Of a DNA stretch of 64,000 bases, positions 49,780 through 61,608 are shown piece after piece (position 1 is the first letter of the stretch; the number at the start of each line of letters is the position of its first letter). The notes beneath the pieces are model-generated. The model had not been told where the DNA came from, made no database searches, and saw only the letters and a program-made list of their open reading frames with translations. The position numbers were made by a program, and so were the translations under genes. Source of the stretch: Zhengitettix transpicula (lineage: Eukaryota > Arthropoda > Insecta > Orthoptera > Tetrigidae); contig CM073590.1 of the NCBI GenBank assembly GCA_037074705.1, positions 177,335,246-177,399,245 on the forward strand. The letters run 5' to 3'.

Positions 49780-50000
49780 GATTAGAATCATTGATATATT
49801 TGTTTATCGCGCAAAAGAAATAAAAACGATAAAAAAATATTAAGACAAACACAAAAAAAAGTAAATTTGAATTGGCATGAAATAACATGTAACACCCACA
49901 ATTAGATAAAAAAATAGCTAAATACGAGAACAAATTAAGTGATCATATAAATACCACACAACGTTCATCCAGACTTTGCTGCTTTCGTCAGGTGATTAAA
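49780..50000 (-). repeat. Penelope-like 3' tail with hammerhead-like motif
   Basis: On minus: CTGACGA (49991-49985), then GAACGTTGTGTGGTATTTAT (49966 downward), ATGATCACTTAATTTG and a T-rich end. It matches the tail at 53.55-53.67 kb. The GAAAC box has lost one A, so the ribozyme core is probably inactive. Confidence 0.55.
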
Positions 50001-50358
50001 ACTTGCAAGAGCTGCGAGAACACCCAACAACGAAAGCAACAAGGCTTGAGGAAACGGCGTGTAGTATATATTTTACCTCTTTATTTGGACTATTATTTGG
50101 CGATTTATTTATCTACTTAGTAACGACGTATTATATTTCATTTAAATAAATCCCACAATGTTTCACCCGGACATGTGTGACGTCACCAGGTGTAAAACAA
50201 ACTTTGAATAGCAAAAAATGGAAAACTAATTATGTTGAAAAACATCCAGAAATGTATTAAAATAGAAACAGGTGAAAATCTCCTGCCAACTTTCATACTT
50301 GATCTCAGATAAGTTTTCCTTTCTTTTAAAAACTGTAAACAGAGATATTTTTTTTTTT

Positions 50359-50685
50359 AGGTAACAGGCTACATGAGAGTAATCCACATGTTGGCAACTC
50401 CCCTTTAATAGCATAGGAAGGGATTTGAAAGGGGGGATGTGGAAGGGTAGAGGAAGGTAGCCAAGGGTTAACTACGGCCCCCGGACAATATTTTAAGGAT
50501 CCTACCCGGCATTCGTCTAAAGAAATGAAGGACAAACCCTAGAAAAACTTGAATCAGGTAGGTCGGGCATTGGGTACTTGTCCCACGCCCTTCCGATAGC
50601 GGGTGAGGAGTTTTCTGTGGGGACGCAGTGCCTTGACCAGTTTAGGAGGCAGCTGGCCGACTATTCCAATGGGCATGATCTGTGT
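50359..50685 (-). repeat. Family C copy, truncated at its head
   Basis: On minus it runs from CCAATTGGAATAG-like sequence near 50680 through CAGCTGCCTCCTAAACTGG to the tail at 50359, preceded by an A-rich (T on plus) tract at 50348-50358. The frame at 50326-50535 lies inside it. Confidence 0.85.
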
Positions 50686-52367
50686 TAATCAATGTATAGT
50701 TTTCTGAGCCTATTTCACCTGTCCGTCATATGTTGCTTCACTTGGTTCCGTTGTACTGAGTCAGCAGTACAATTTTTCTTCCCTCTTCAGTAATCTCACA
50801 TTGCAGTTTCCTATTTTTAAATTTGGGATGAATGCCCTTAAAATACCCCTCATTTCCGAACGGGAAGAGACATCATTTGGTTAAACCTAGTCGCTTCAAG
50901 GTTGAAAATCTTTGCATTTCCTTTCCTCATCGCAGTACTTCGCCAACTCTCCCGTCCATCGTGTTGGGCCTGAATCCGTGCTATAAGAAGCCACCGTGAA
51001 CATTATTTGTTCGTTGCCTACAGTAGCCATTAATTCCGATCCTGCCCGAGATTAGTTTTGCTTGTTGGTCCGAGAGAGATATTTCATTTCCCTGTTACCG
51101 TCCATATCTGGAAGTCATTCCCCGTCCGCTAGCTGATCTCGGAGAATTACAGATTTCCTCGAGAAAATTAAAATATTCCAAAAAAATGTATTTATTATCA
51201 GTAACTTACTAAGTATTATATTTCACTTCAAAGTTTATTAAAGTTGGATCTTTAAAACATTGTATAGGTTTGTGATCCTTTTCCCCCTATCCCTTCCGTC
51301 TGAGGTAATGCAGTTGCCTACGACACACACAACAGGTAAACCGTAATCATTAAGCTGATTCTTTGAGCTCGTTGAAGGAACGCTCTCGTCGCCCTGCATG
51401 ATAATGGCAAAATTTAATTCTCGGAACGGCAGTCTATAGAATAACGACGCAGTGCCTTTAATTTTCCAGGCTGTCGCTGACTCCCGGATCGCATAAATAT
51501 TATTGGCGCGGGGTTGTTATCCGCATCAGCAATATTCAATCACGCGACAGAGCCCCGGCAGCTGGCACACGGATCTCTTCAATATCAGCAGTGAAACGCC
51601 GCGTTCGTTTCAATCTTATTGCGAGAGCCCGCCTGCATAATGAGCGCGATATGACGGCTCCAGTAATTGCATTAGGAGCAGCCGCCTTTCTCTCCAAGGC
51701 GACTTCCTCCTAAACTGTTATGTTTCTGGGATTACACCGGCGTAGGAGTAGTTACAGGTGTCATCGGGCGGGCTCAGACACTAAAACATTTAGATCATCT
51801 CCGCGATACACAATTAAACTTGTGTTCAAATAGAACAAGAAATTAAAGACCCGTATAAAAGATAACATTTATCGTAGTTATTGTCTTACAGATGTTAATT
51901 TAGCTTCTATTATGTTCTAGTTGACCCAATTTATGTAATTATCTGGTGTTAATGTTTTATTTTTTATCAATCATTGTTTCTACTACACGTTCATTGTCCG
52001 TCTGAAGAATTCTTTGTACGTGCTACTTATTTATTCTTATTCCATTATACTTGTTTTAACTTATTGTTCCCACACTATGGAAAAAAAAATTAAAACTTCA
52101 ATAATAGTATTTCTTTTATTTAAAAGTTTAATATCGCATTAACTTAAATGCCATTAGCGACCCCTACATTAGTTTACATAGGTTAAGATAATAAATCTAT
52201 ATTTCAGTATTAAACTAGGTTGCTAAGATGGCTTCATTGACGAACTTCAGCACCCTGAAGATCGTCATAGCCGATGTCGCTAGGTCCGATAGTTGAAAGT
52301 TGCCCAAGATGGTCTATCTCATTCTTAAGTATTACTCGCAGCTCTGCATGATATAATTCGTAATTAA
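50686..52367. other. Non-coding DNA enclosing a strong GC-rich island
   Basis: The 50690-51390 part is ordinary. 51390-51760 is described separately. 51770-52367 is AT-rich without recognised features. Confidence 0.45.
51390..51760. promoter_or_regulatory. Candidate conserved enhancer
   Basis: A 370-bp block is far GC-richer than its flanks and belongs to no repeat family seen here. It is dense in factor-like sites: CCAGTAATTGCATTAGGAGC (paired homeodomain cores), CGGCAGCTGGCAC (E-box CAGCTG), CATAAATATTATTGG, TAATGAGCGCGATATGACGG and GGATTACACCGG (bicoid/otx-like GGATTA). No splice-bounded frame; stops occur in all frames. Assignment as enhancer, perhaps of the zinc-finger gene, is inference. 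Confidence 0.4.
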
Positions 52368-52800
52368 GTGGCAACTCCCCTTTAATATCATAGGAAGGGA
52401 TTTGAAAGGGGGGATGCGGAATGGTAGAGGATGGTAGCCAAGGGTTAACTAGGGTCCCCGGGCTATGGTTTAAGGATCCTACCCGGCAGTTCACCTAAAA
52501 GTGATGCAGAGAAAACCCAAGAAAAACCTGCATCTGGTAGGTCGGGCATTTGGTACTTGTCCCACGCCCTTCTCATGACGGGAGAGGGGTTCGCTGTGGG
52601 ACCGCAGCTTTCCCTCGCCGTGCCTTGACCGGTTTAGGAGGCAGCTGGCCGACAACTCTTATCATATACCCAAGGTCTGCGACCACGGAACATACACCTC
52701 TCAAAACAGGCCGAGGTGCCTCGACATGTGGGAACCTTAGTTCAAAAAACAAACAAAAAAAACAGAGAATTGTGAAGGCATGCCTAAAGGTAGCCTCCGT
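52368..52800 (-). repeat. Family C copy
   Basis: Contains, on minus, the head part near GGCTACCTTTAGGCATGCC, CCGAGGCACCTCGG-type centre (CGAGGTGCCTCGAC on plus), GGCAGCTGGCCGACAA and the tail block GGAGTTGCCACTTAATT. The tail is cut at 52368. Confidence 0.85.
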
Positions 52801-52945
52801 CAGAGGTCTCTAAACTCAATAATTTGGTTTTTTCGGTTTAGCTGTTTAGGGAGTTTCACTTCGTTAAATGCTTAGATGTTTGTATATACTTATCCAGGCT
52901 TTTCTTTTTTCCAGTACTCGGTGATTTTCTTATAATAATATTTTT

Positions 52946-52999
52946 AATGACGTGATAATACTATTATTATTAAAAAAATAATAGTATTCTCACGTCATT
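52946..52999. repeat. Near-perfect 23-bp-arm hairpin
   Basis: AATGACGTGATAATACTATT (left arm from 52946) pairs with 52977-52999 with one mismatch around an 8-nt A/T loop. It could be the remnant of a small inverted-repeat element or a transcribed hairpin. Confidence 0.8.
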
Positions 53000-53329
53000 T
53001 TATTGTGTGATTGTTTTACACACGTTAATTTTGTTTATTTGTTGGAAATATATTATTTTAAATATTTATGCTCATGATCAAATTTAAATTATTAATGTAT
53101 ATAAATAAAAATTTGCTTTTCGAGGCAAAATTAACACAATATATATAAAAAATCGAGAATCCAGCATAAAACACATATTAAGAAACGGAAAATCAATTAA
53201 TTTCATTTTAAGGAACACGCAAATTAATCAGTTGTGCTAATGGACAGTCTGAAATCGATTACTGACTTCTTTGTTAAGTTTACCTTTTATGTAATTGGTT
53301 ATCTTTCTCTTTACGGAAATGTGAGAGGT

Positions 53330-53356
53330 AGAAGAAGAAAGAAGAAGAAGAAGACA
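53330..53356. repeat. AGA-rich microsatellite
   Basis: Imperfect (AGA)n run. Confidence 0.85.
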
Positions 53357-53369
53357 AGCTATGTATAGG

Positions 53370-53515
53370 GCAATCCACGGAGTGGCCACTCCCGTCTTAT
53401 AGCATACAAAAGGGTCTTAAACGGGGGATGGGGAAGGGTAGATAAACTGACCGAGGTGCCTCGGCTTGTGTGAACCTTGGTTCAAAACCAGGGAGAGAAT
53501 AATGCCCTCACCATC
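53370..53515 (-). repeat. Family C copy, internally deleted
   Basis: Tail block (GCAATCCACGGAGTGGCCAC, ACGGGGGATGGGGAAGGG) is joined directly to the central block (GACCGAGGTGCCTCGGCTTG, TTGGTTCAAAACCAGGGAG), deleting about 250 bp. Confidence 0.75.
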
Positions 53516-53539
53516 TCTCCGGGTATCTCCATCAGATAT

Positions 53540-53700
53540 AATGGAATGAAAAATCTACGTCTTGTTTGAAAATTAATAAAAATATAAATAGTCAAATAGA
53601 GACTAAATAAGTGATGATATAAATACCACACGACGGTTCTGGCATCCTTGTCCCTTTCTTGGGGTACTAAGAAGAGCCTAGAACGACACAACTGCACAAA
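53540..53700 (-). repeat. Penelope-like tail, tandem copy 2
   Basis: On minus: CCAAGAAAGGGACAAGGATG, GCCAGAACCGTCGTGTGG, TATTTATATCATCACTT. It repeats the next segment to the right at a spacing of about 167 bp, including AGGCTCTTCTTAG upstream of each motif. Confidence 0.7.
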
Positions 53701-53781
53701 TAAGTTGACAAAATGAAAAAATTAACGTCTGATAGAAAATAATGAATAAGGAAGATAGCCAATACAGACAAAAAAAGGGAA

Positions 53782-53885
53782 CTATAAATACCACACAACG
53801 TTTCTGGAATCCGTGTCCCTTTCGTCAAGTGCTAAGAAGAGCCTAGAGAAACACAACTACACTGGTCAATTGACAAAACGATGAA
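53782..53885 (-). ncRNA. Penelope-like tail with hammerhead-like core, tandem copy 1
   Basis: On minus: TTGACGA (53828-53822), a stem GGGA/TTCC, then GAAACG (53804-53799) and TTGTGTGGTATTTATAG. The core is close to CUGANGA..GAAAC with the first C replaced by T and unpaired A residues next to the stem. It lies directly downstream of the GIY-YIG remnant, the place where Penelope-like elements carry hammerhead ribozymes. Confidence 0.5.
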
Positions 53886-54250
53886 AACGCAACGACAATG
53901 GGAAAACCAGAAGGGATCACCTAACAATAAGGGATTATAGGAATTGTTGAGTTTCATTGGTTCTGTTTGTACATTAATTTCTGAGATGGTGAATTTAATG
54001 TGAATCATCTCTGGAATTGTACCTGGTGTCAACGTCTAAAATCATAGCATTTTGCCAATAAAATGAATGTTTCGTATTGATATGTGTTTGGAGACTACCG
54101 ATTGTTAATCGACGTGAAGCTTGATATTACATATATGTTCCTTGATACGGGTATTAAGGAAACGTTTTGTTTTCCCTATGTAGCAGGAATTACAATTACA
54201 GCAAGAGATTTTCTAAAATACAGAATGTTTTCTGTAGGTGTCAAGTGGGT
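53886..54250 (-). pseudogene. Penelope-like element, GIY-YIG endonuclease remnant
   Basis: Penelope-like elements encode a reverse transcriptase with a C-terminal GIY-YIG nuclease that nicks the target. On minus, from about 54233, the frame reads VF, a stop, KISCCNCNSCYIGKTKR, then TRIKEHICNIK, matching the family's VYKIPC.C...YIG.TKR.L..R..EH. Further down, after a frameshift, ILDVDTRYNSRDDSH fits the segment usually written I....YN.R...E near the protein's end. Stops and frame changes make it non-functional. The polymerase part upstream is not recognised, so the copy is 5'-truncated or rearranged. The tandem tail motifs follow on the same strand. Confidence 0.75.
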
Positions 54251-54309
54251 CCTTGTGGTTTTTAATCAAGAAGGACAATAGGCTCTAGGCTCTTGCGTTT
54301 TTTGTGAAA

Positions 54310-54356
54310 CTGAAGAAAGAAACAGGCTTCCAGAAACGTTGTGGGGTATTTATATC
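54310..54356 (+). repeat. Penelope-like tail motif in opposite orientation
   Basis: CTGAAGA at 54310 and GAAACGTTGTGGGGTATTTA from 54333, the same tail signature on plus. The GIY-YIG remnant is thus framed by inverted copies of the motif, so two copies or an inverted terminal segment are involved. Confidence 0.65.
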
Positions 54357-54360
54357 ATTT

Positions 54361-57300
54361 CTTCTTTTGTCTGCATATGATTATTTATCTTATTATTATA
54401 ATTAATGGAACTTGTAAAGCCTACGAGAGTTTTGACTACCTCCCAGACTTCTTTAATAATTATTCCATATAGGTGAAATTTTATGGTGTTGTGCCACTGA
54501 GTTGCTGTAGGGACTTTTACACAATAAGGGAATATAAGACGTATTTTTGACACTAGTTCATTGGAAATTTGTCTCCTAACATTTTATGAGCCACACATCA
54601 TAAAGAAGAAAAGTTTCTTCCGTCTTCAGTTTTGTACACATTTGACATTGTTTACTTGCATTTAAATAGTATGCGGCAACGAAAACATTTTTATATAGTT
54701 AAAGCGACGAAAAATGTCAGCCTCTTGCTTTGGAGACTTTACCGCAGTGCCATTTCATGTTTGCGAAACTGGTGAGGTCTGCATGAAACGGATGTAAAAA
54801 TGTCGAGAAACGTACCTTTGTTCCTGGAAGAACGTGTAGCATTTCAGAGAGTAGAAAAATAAAAATAAATAGAGTATAAACGAGAATATACATTCATGCT
54901 ACCTTTTTAAACTCATATTACCAGAAGTGTAGTGTTTGGAAAATTATTCCGGTTAGAGAACTGATATAATATTTGAACCAATTCATAAAAATTGATAATA
55001 AATTTTTTACTACTTGTAGATAATAACTTAAAAGCTTAGAGAATATTTCTTATCATAAAGGGGAACAATTTTGACTAATATTTCATTATTTCGGGGTATG
55101 AATTCGCATATATAATCAAATACTTAGTAATATTATATTGGATTGTTACATCTCCTTTATATTGGGACAAAAACAGTGTACACAGTTCTTAATGTATCGT
55201 TAGGGTTTGGCCCAAATAATTTTCATCAATGTGGCAGTTTTTAATTTAATATAAATTTGTTTCTTCTTTCCCGTATATATATATATATATATATATAGCA
55301 TTCTCTGTGAAAATAAAAATAAAATTCGGGCAGAGTGAATTTAAGGCGTTAACGTTTTTAAACGGTGGATGACAAATGGCCTCAAAGTTTCGTAAAAACA
55401 CGTATATCCGTTATTCTGCGAAGCGAACGAATCCTTGTCGAAGAGATTAAAAACCGGTTTTAGAAAGTTCCCCATTTCGCCTTAATATTCGGATGGTACT
55501 TTCATATAGCTAATAACCTTCATACGGCTCCATATAACAACGCTCCAAAAGTTTCAGCGAAATCTCTTCGATTGTTTTCTTGTGAAAATCGATTTAACTC
55601 AACGCGTCTGAGAGGATTTTAGACATGATTTTGGTTTCCTCTAATGCATGAAATTTCTTGATTCTTTGTAAAAGACTGTGTTAATTTTTGTATTTTGTAA
55701 AAAAAAAATTAATCTGAACACTTTTATTTCCATTAATCAATAATTCAAGGGACACTTAACGCCAGGACTTCCATTTATATAATCATGAATACGATGATAC
55801 TATTTGGACGTATGAATAACACATCCGTATTTATTCAAATGAAAGCAGTTTTATATCTAAGAGCGTAGTAAAAGATAAAATAAAGATTCCACAGACTTTT
55901 TCAGTTACATGTTTAAACGACTTAAAAAAATAAACGATTTTTTTTTTCCACCTATCTCAATAGTAAAATATGAATTCTTAATACCCTTACTATGCTCGTC
56001 CATACAGAAGATGAAAAATAATTCCAGCGTCGTCGTCAGAAATTAATTAGAAGCAGCTTTCTTTCGTCTTCAGCCAACAAGCTGCATTTACAAACTAATT
56101 AATTTACATTTACTGGAAAAAGTGCTTCCCGACTTACACTCCGTCCTTTTAAAAGAAAATGTAATTATTATAAGATTCCGATCTCGGATGTTACTCTACA
56201 GAAAGCCTACTTTTTTAAAAAAGACTAATTCATCACATTCTGAACGACACAATTAAAATTTTGGTCATAATGGAGATTTAATAAAAATATTTAGCTGTCA
56301 AATCCATATATATGCAATTAATTACTCGTACTGTGTTCAGAGTGAACCGAAAAATAGTTTTTAAAGAAACTGGACTCATGAAGTTGTATTAAAATATACA
56401 TGTCTACACAATTATAATTTTCTCTAATTAGTTACCCTCAAAGAAAGATAAGTATTAAAAATGAGTTAGTTGCAGACTTGAAATATGAATATGCGCTCCA
56501 AAGGAAAATATTACTTATTAGAAGAACGATTTTGAACTTTTAACCTAGTGTTTTAATTCATTTGTATAAATTCTCTTTAAAATAAATTAACTCCCCCGGA
56601 ATTATGTCGTAACTCACCAGTACGTAATACATTCATTTTGTAGGTTCCATATTTCTGCGTAATGAAAATTAAACAATTACTATGGAGATTGGTTTATTAA
56701 TGATTTCAATTCAAACAATACGTAGCTCAATCCATAATGAATTGAAGTGAACTGTTATCCTATATAAACTTTTTCTATAAGAATGGATGAAATTGTCTGC
56801 TATTCGGTTTCTGATCAGGAAAGGGCTGGTTAACTTCAGTTTTAAATGGATTTCTACTGGCTTGTTTTCGTATATTCATTTATGTAAACTGACATATGAA
56901 AACAATTTGGAGGAGTTCCTGTGCTTTAATGACGATATATTTACGGTAGCAACAATATTTGGAAAATAAAAAAATTATTTCTTCTGTTTTACAGAAGATA
57001 AAAATAAACCCGTCGTAGATGAGTAACAAGAGACTTTGAAACTAGATTTCTGGAGAAATCAGCGACCGTGTCATACAATTGTAGTAGCCGGCAGAATTTT
57101 CATGCCAAGTAGAGCATGAATAATTCAGCAGGAGATAAGTGGAGACACGGAAGGCGTTTTCAGACATTCTGGCAGCATGTGAAAATCATTTTCGTAAATA
57201 CTAGACACCAAGGGGTTTGGATCACGCACGAGGAGTGGAACTGTTCCAGCCTTTACTCTCAAAGTGGTGCGCTGAAACGTTTTGTGTCATTTTCCCACAC

Positions 57301-58440
57301 TTGACTTTCTTTCTATTCTCACTGCCGCTTAATTTTCTCCTTTACTCATCGGCAGATTTTAAGACGCTCGATTTGAACTGATTACCATTTATATTATTTT
57401 AAGTACGAACGCCTTCATTGACATTTATAATAACACCCTACCGTCGAGAAGTTCTCTGAGAACCTGTAGTCCTACAATATTGTATGACATGGCCACCAAC
57501 CTCTCGAGAGGAACCCAGGAGGACTTCGTTGAAGAAAGTTGCTTCCTGCCATGTATACTTATGAAGACGTGTTAAGTTCTTGAATTTATCACTATGATTG
57601 GAGTTATGCCAACGAAAGTGACCATCTTTGTTGTTCCGGTTTGCAACGAGGAGATTAAATTAAATTCCCATGTTTCTATCGGATTCTTTGTCAGTAATCA
57701 CTTCGGAGAGACCTCTCGCGATCATCTAACGAACTAATCGATATATTCATGTTGACGCGATTTAGTTTAGAACTGTAAGTTAATTAATCTTAGAAGTTAT
57801 AATGCCAACTTTGGCACGTACTAATGACTCAGTGGATGCCCTATAAAAGCTATTGGAGGAGATTGGCCAAATCTGCAACGAAGTAGTTCCTAACATGTTT
57901 GAATTCCTGACGACAGATGGTCCCTAGCAGAAATTGGAAAAATGTTTGGTTACAAACACTGTCCTGGTGAATAATCGCGAAATAAACCCACAACCATTAT
58001 GATACTTGTGTGGAGACCTGTTTCGATGTGTGTACAACGGCAATTTGATAATAGTGCCCATCTGCCATAGCGAATTGGGTATCCTCGAAACAGAAGAATT
58101 GTTGAGTCACTGCAGATCCTGGAATGACAATAACCTATATATTGCGAATATACCAACAAGCTGACACACGTTGTTGACTAAGCATCAGGACTCAGTGTGA
58201 TTATATTTTAGGATCATCATTTAATTTTACTGAATTGTTGTAATTTTCGGAGAGAATGATAGAGGACGGAAGTCGAGCCGACCGCGACCACTGTCTGTCT
58301 TACCTCATCTAAAATCCAATGTAGTGCTCCCCTAAATTGATCCCCTGACGTGGGAATGTATGTATACATTAAATCTGACAATTATTTAAAAAATTTTAGC
58401 AGCTATATTTGAGTTAAATTTGAATACATTCTTTTTTTTT
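54361..58440. other. Non-coding DNA
   Basis: No gene recognised over 4 kb. Contains an (AT)n run at 55277-55297, a segment 55375-55620 of repeat-like appearance (CCGTTATTCTGCGAAGCGAA, CGAAATCTCTTCGATTG), and a coding-like but stop-interrupted frame at 57842-58164. None could be assigned. Confidence 0.4.
55277..55297. repeat. (AT)n microsatellite
   Basis: About ten AT units. Confidence 0.9.
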
Positions 58441-59003
58441 GGGTGTAGACAGGCTATGTCTAGGGTAATCCACATAGTGGCAACTCCCCTCTTATAGCAT
58501 AGAAAAAGGATTTGAATGGGGGGATGCGGAAGGTCGGAGGAAGGTAGCCAAGGGTTAACTAGGGCCCCCGGGCTAACGTTTAAGGATCCTACCCGGCATT
58601 CGCCGAAAAGAAATGCAGGACAAACCCTAGAAAAACCTGCATCAGGTTGGTTGGGCATTGGATATTTGTCCCACGCCCTTCCGATAGCGGGAGAGGAGTT
58701 TACTGTAGGGACGCATCAATCCCTTCTCCGTGCCTTGACCAGTTTAGGAGGCAGCTGGCCGACTATTCCAATGGGAATAGCAAACAACTCTTACCGTATG
58801 CCGTAGGTCTGCGACCCCGGAACATGCACCTCTCAAAACAGGTCGAGGTGCCTCGGCTTGTGGGAACCTTAGTTCAAAAACGGAGAGGAAAAGGCATCCC
58901 CAAAGGTAGCCCCTTCGTATCTCTCCTACAAGGTTCTACTTGCGAGAGAAAATCCCTCGCAGGTACTGCCTGCGAGAGAATAGCCCTCGCAGGCCTCGTT
59001 GAT
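58441..59003 (-). repeat. Family C copy, full length
   Basis: From the head with two hairpins (GCCTGCGAGGGCTATTCTCTC on minus, shown in part; then CCTGCGAGGGATTTTCTC) to the CTACACCCAAAAAAAA tail at 58441. It contains all landmarks of the family. The 135-, 96- and 90-codon frames here cross the repeat and recur in other copies, so they are not genes. Confidence 0.88.
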
Positions 59004-61608
59004 GAGGATACGCTCTTCGAAACTGGGTGGATTTTATATATTGAAGGACTATAACCCTCCTCGGGAAGCTCTGAAAAATTGGGAGTGTCACTCTCAAACA
59101 CTCGACCAAGAACATCTATCAATTCATTAAATATTATCTTTCTGTGTACTTCAAGTGTTGTGTTCGAACACTACTTTGCCACCTCTGAGCTTCAGTGTGA
59201 AGGTATTCACGAACCTGATTACTTTAATTTTTCCTTCCATTACTCTACTATTTTTTATATAATTTGGCGAGTTACGAGAACGGCCTCACTGAGCTATGAA
59301 TGTGGAGATAGATATTATTACAATATTCACAGCCGGATTTATTACGTCATATCTTTTTGGTGCCCTTCTCAAGTCCAAATATGTCTTGAACGAAAAATAA
59401 TTAAATCTTGTCATTGCTCACTCTTTCGAGCAGCACGACGTAGTATGCGCGATCAGTTCTCAGCTTCCCTCTGACGCGAAGGGAGTAGAGAAACTGGTGA
59501 TGACGTACCTTTCTCAAACAGCATTACGCTTCTTGTGCTGGTTATTAATTCGGAAATACAACTGATATGGATGCGATGGATCCACGTGGAGGACAATAAC
59601 AAAACACAGCAGTAGATGTCTAGTGAAACAACAAAAACTATAAATACTAGTTTAAACTAGGCAATATCTTTAACTAGCCCAGGTCATACTGAGATTAAGA
59701 ATGAATTCTTTGGCTGTCAGGTTCCAAACAGTTATTTTAGTTATACGCATTTTGAATTCGTGTTTCCACCCAGCATCTTCTAAAGTTCAAGTAAACAAAA
59801 TCGAGTAAATTGAAAATTATCTCTTTCTCTCGTCAGCTTTTGAGATTCGGATCAACTTTGTGGTGATTCCACGAGAGACATGGGCTTTAGTACATAAAAA
59901 TATAACTCTCGGTGGAAGATTTTCTCCGAACCTCGCCATAAAGTCAAAAGTTGTCTGATTGTTTCGACCATCTGTTGCTTAAGTTCAGCTTAGACTTCGT
60001 TCTCTAACTGAAAAATCCTTGTCACTGGTCGTCTGGTCCATGTATTTGATATGACAATAAAACAACATGGCGATAGCTAACCACCTTTAATTTCTTATGG
60101 TGAATGTCATAAGTGGAATAATTTTCAGGGAAATTGAAGCAGTTAAATAATTCTTTGCAGCACGATGAAATAATTTAGTAGAGAGGATCTATTTTTGGAT
60201 ATATAATTTTGGTGTTCCTATTAAAATTCGCCTGAAATATTTTTTATTTGTTTTAAAATTAATTCATTTTTAAACGAAGGGAAATACTTATATGAAATAT
60301 TCATATTTTCTAGAAAACCTGTAATTTCTACTCAAGAAGACATAAATACGAAACAATGAATTATTTTTTAAAACACTTTCTACATCTGAACTTGTTTATG
60401 CATACAATACAAAGTTGTTAACTAACCGAACGGCTGAATATAAGCGAAATATAAGTATACGAATATATGTTAGTTTAATGTAAAAGGTAATTAACGCAAC
60501 TCAATATGTTAAATAAATTAATTTATGTAGAATGAAAATATGTGTTGGTAAATAAAGTGTTACGTTTATGAAAACATTCTAAAGATAACGTCAATCTGAA
60601 TTTCTTTAATTTCAGTTTAGAGTTAGTTAATGTCCAGTCCATATAAGGTGTTTACAGAACTTAAAAGGAACGGTCACTCATTTCATCTTGAAATTACACT
60701 AAGCTACATGTAAAAAACAAAAACACTATATTTATTTATATTGAAGTTTTTTGTCGCGTTGATTACTGATTGGCTTATGTTTTTTTATTTATAAATTTAA
60801 TGCACTAACAACAGTATCTGTACATTCGTAAAAGTAATCTCATACATGTTTCGGAAGGTTTGGAATATAAAAAAATGTAACTAAGTAATTAGAAGAATGG
60901 TTTGATTACAACCGAATACCGAATAAAATTAAAATCCGTGATACTGATCGACTTCCGTTATGTTATACTTACAAAGTGAAAATCTAACAGCTGAGTTTCA
61001 AACAGCCGTCTGAAATGAGTCAAAATTTTTTACCAAATTATGTATAATACTGAATTATTTTCTCTAATACACTATTTGAATAAATAATCAGTTCTTACGT
61101 TTCAGAGACATAAAACAAACTGGCAAATCTATGTGAAGATGAATTATTGTTAAATGACCCGAAACAAAATGTACAAGGTGTCGAGAGCAGTTATCAAGAA
61201 GCTAGAAATGTTGCAGGTCACAGGACGAAGATTAATGGCGGACCAAAGCGAACCTCGGCGCCTGTCTGCCCTTACGTCGCGTCCTTGGCCTTTCTCCTCC
61301 ACTAGACGTCGACAAATTGTTGCGCATACCGTTATCATTAAATTAATACAATAAATTTTCAATGATTACTCTGTGATAATATCGAGTACATTTTTAGGTG
61401 ACTGACATTAAAAGAGTTGCTGCGTTTTTCTTCCAATTGGTCGAGTGTAATGGATATTTTGAGGAATTCCGCTATAATTATCTTCATGTGACTTCCTGAA
61501 CTGGTTGCGCGGGTAACAGCCACATACTGACCATTGCCTGAATTGCTTTCCCACAGCAAATATAAAGTGGTTTTAATATAAAGCTGATCGTAGGTTCGCA
61601 TTGGAATA
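59004..61608. other. Non-coding DNA
   Basis: A 131-codon frame at 59079-59474 (+) is the longest outside repeats but has no recognisable motif, a composition rich in Y, F, S and H typical of AT-rich chance frames, and no splice sites that make sense. 61150-61360 is GC-richer without assignment. The rest is AT-rich. Confidence 0.4.

Noticed and set aside
52550..52813. 87-codon open frame
   Set aside because: Within a family C copy; equivalents occur in other copies.
58647..59054. 135-codon open frame
   Set aside because: Lies across a family C copy and its hairpin head, with no known domain.
59079..59474. 131-codon open frame outside known repeats
   Set aside because: No motif, composition typical of AT-rich chance frames, no plausible splice borders or start context. 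Not listed as a gene, though a translated search would settle it.
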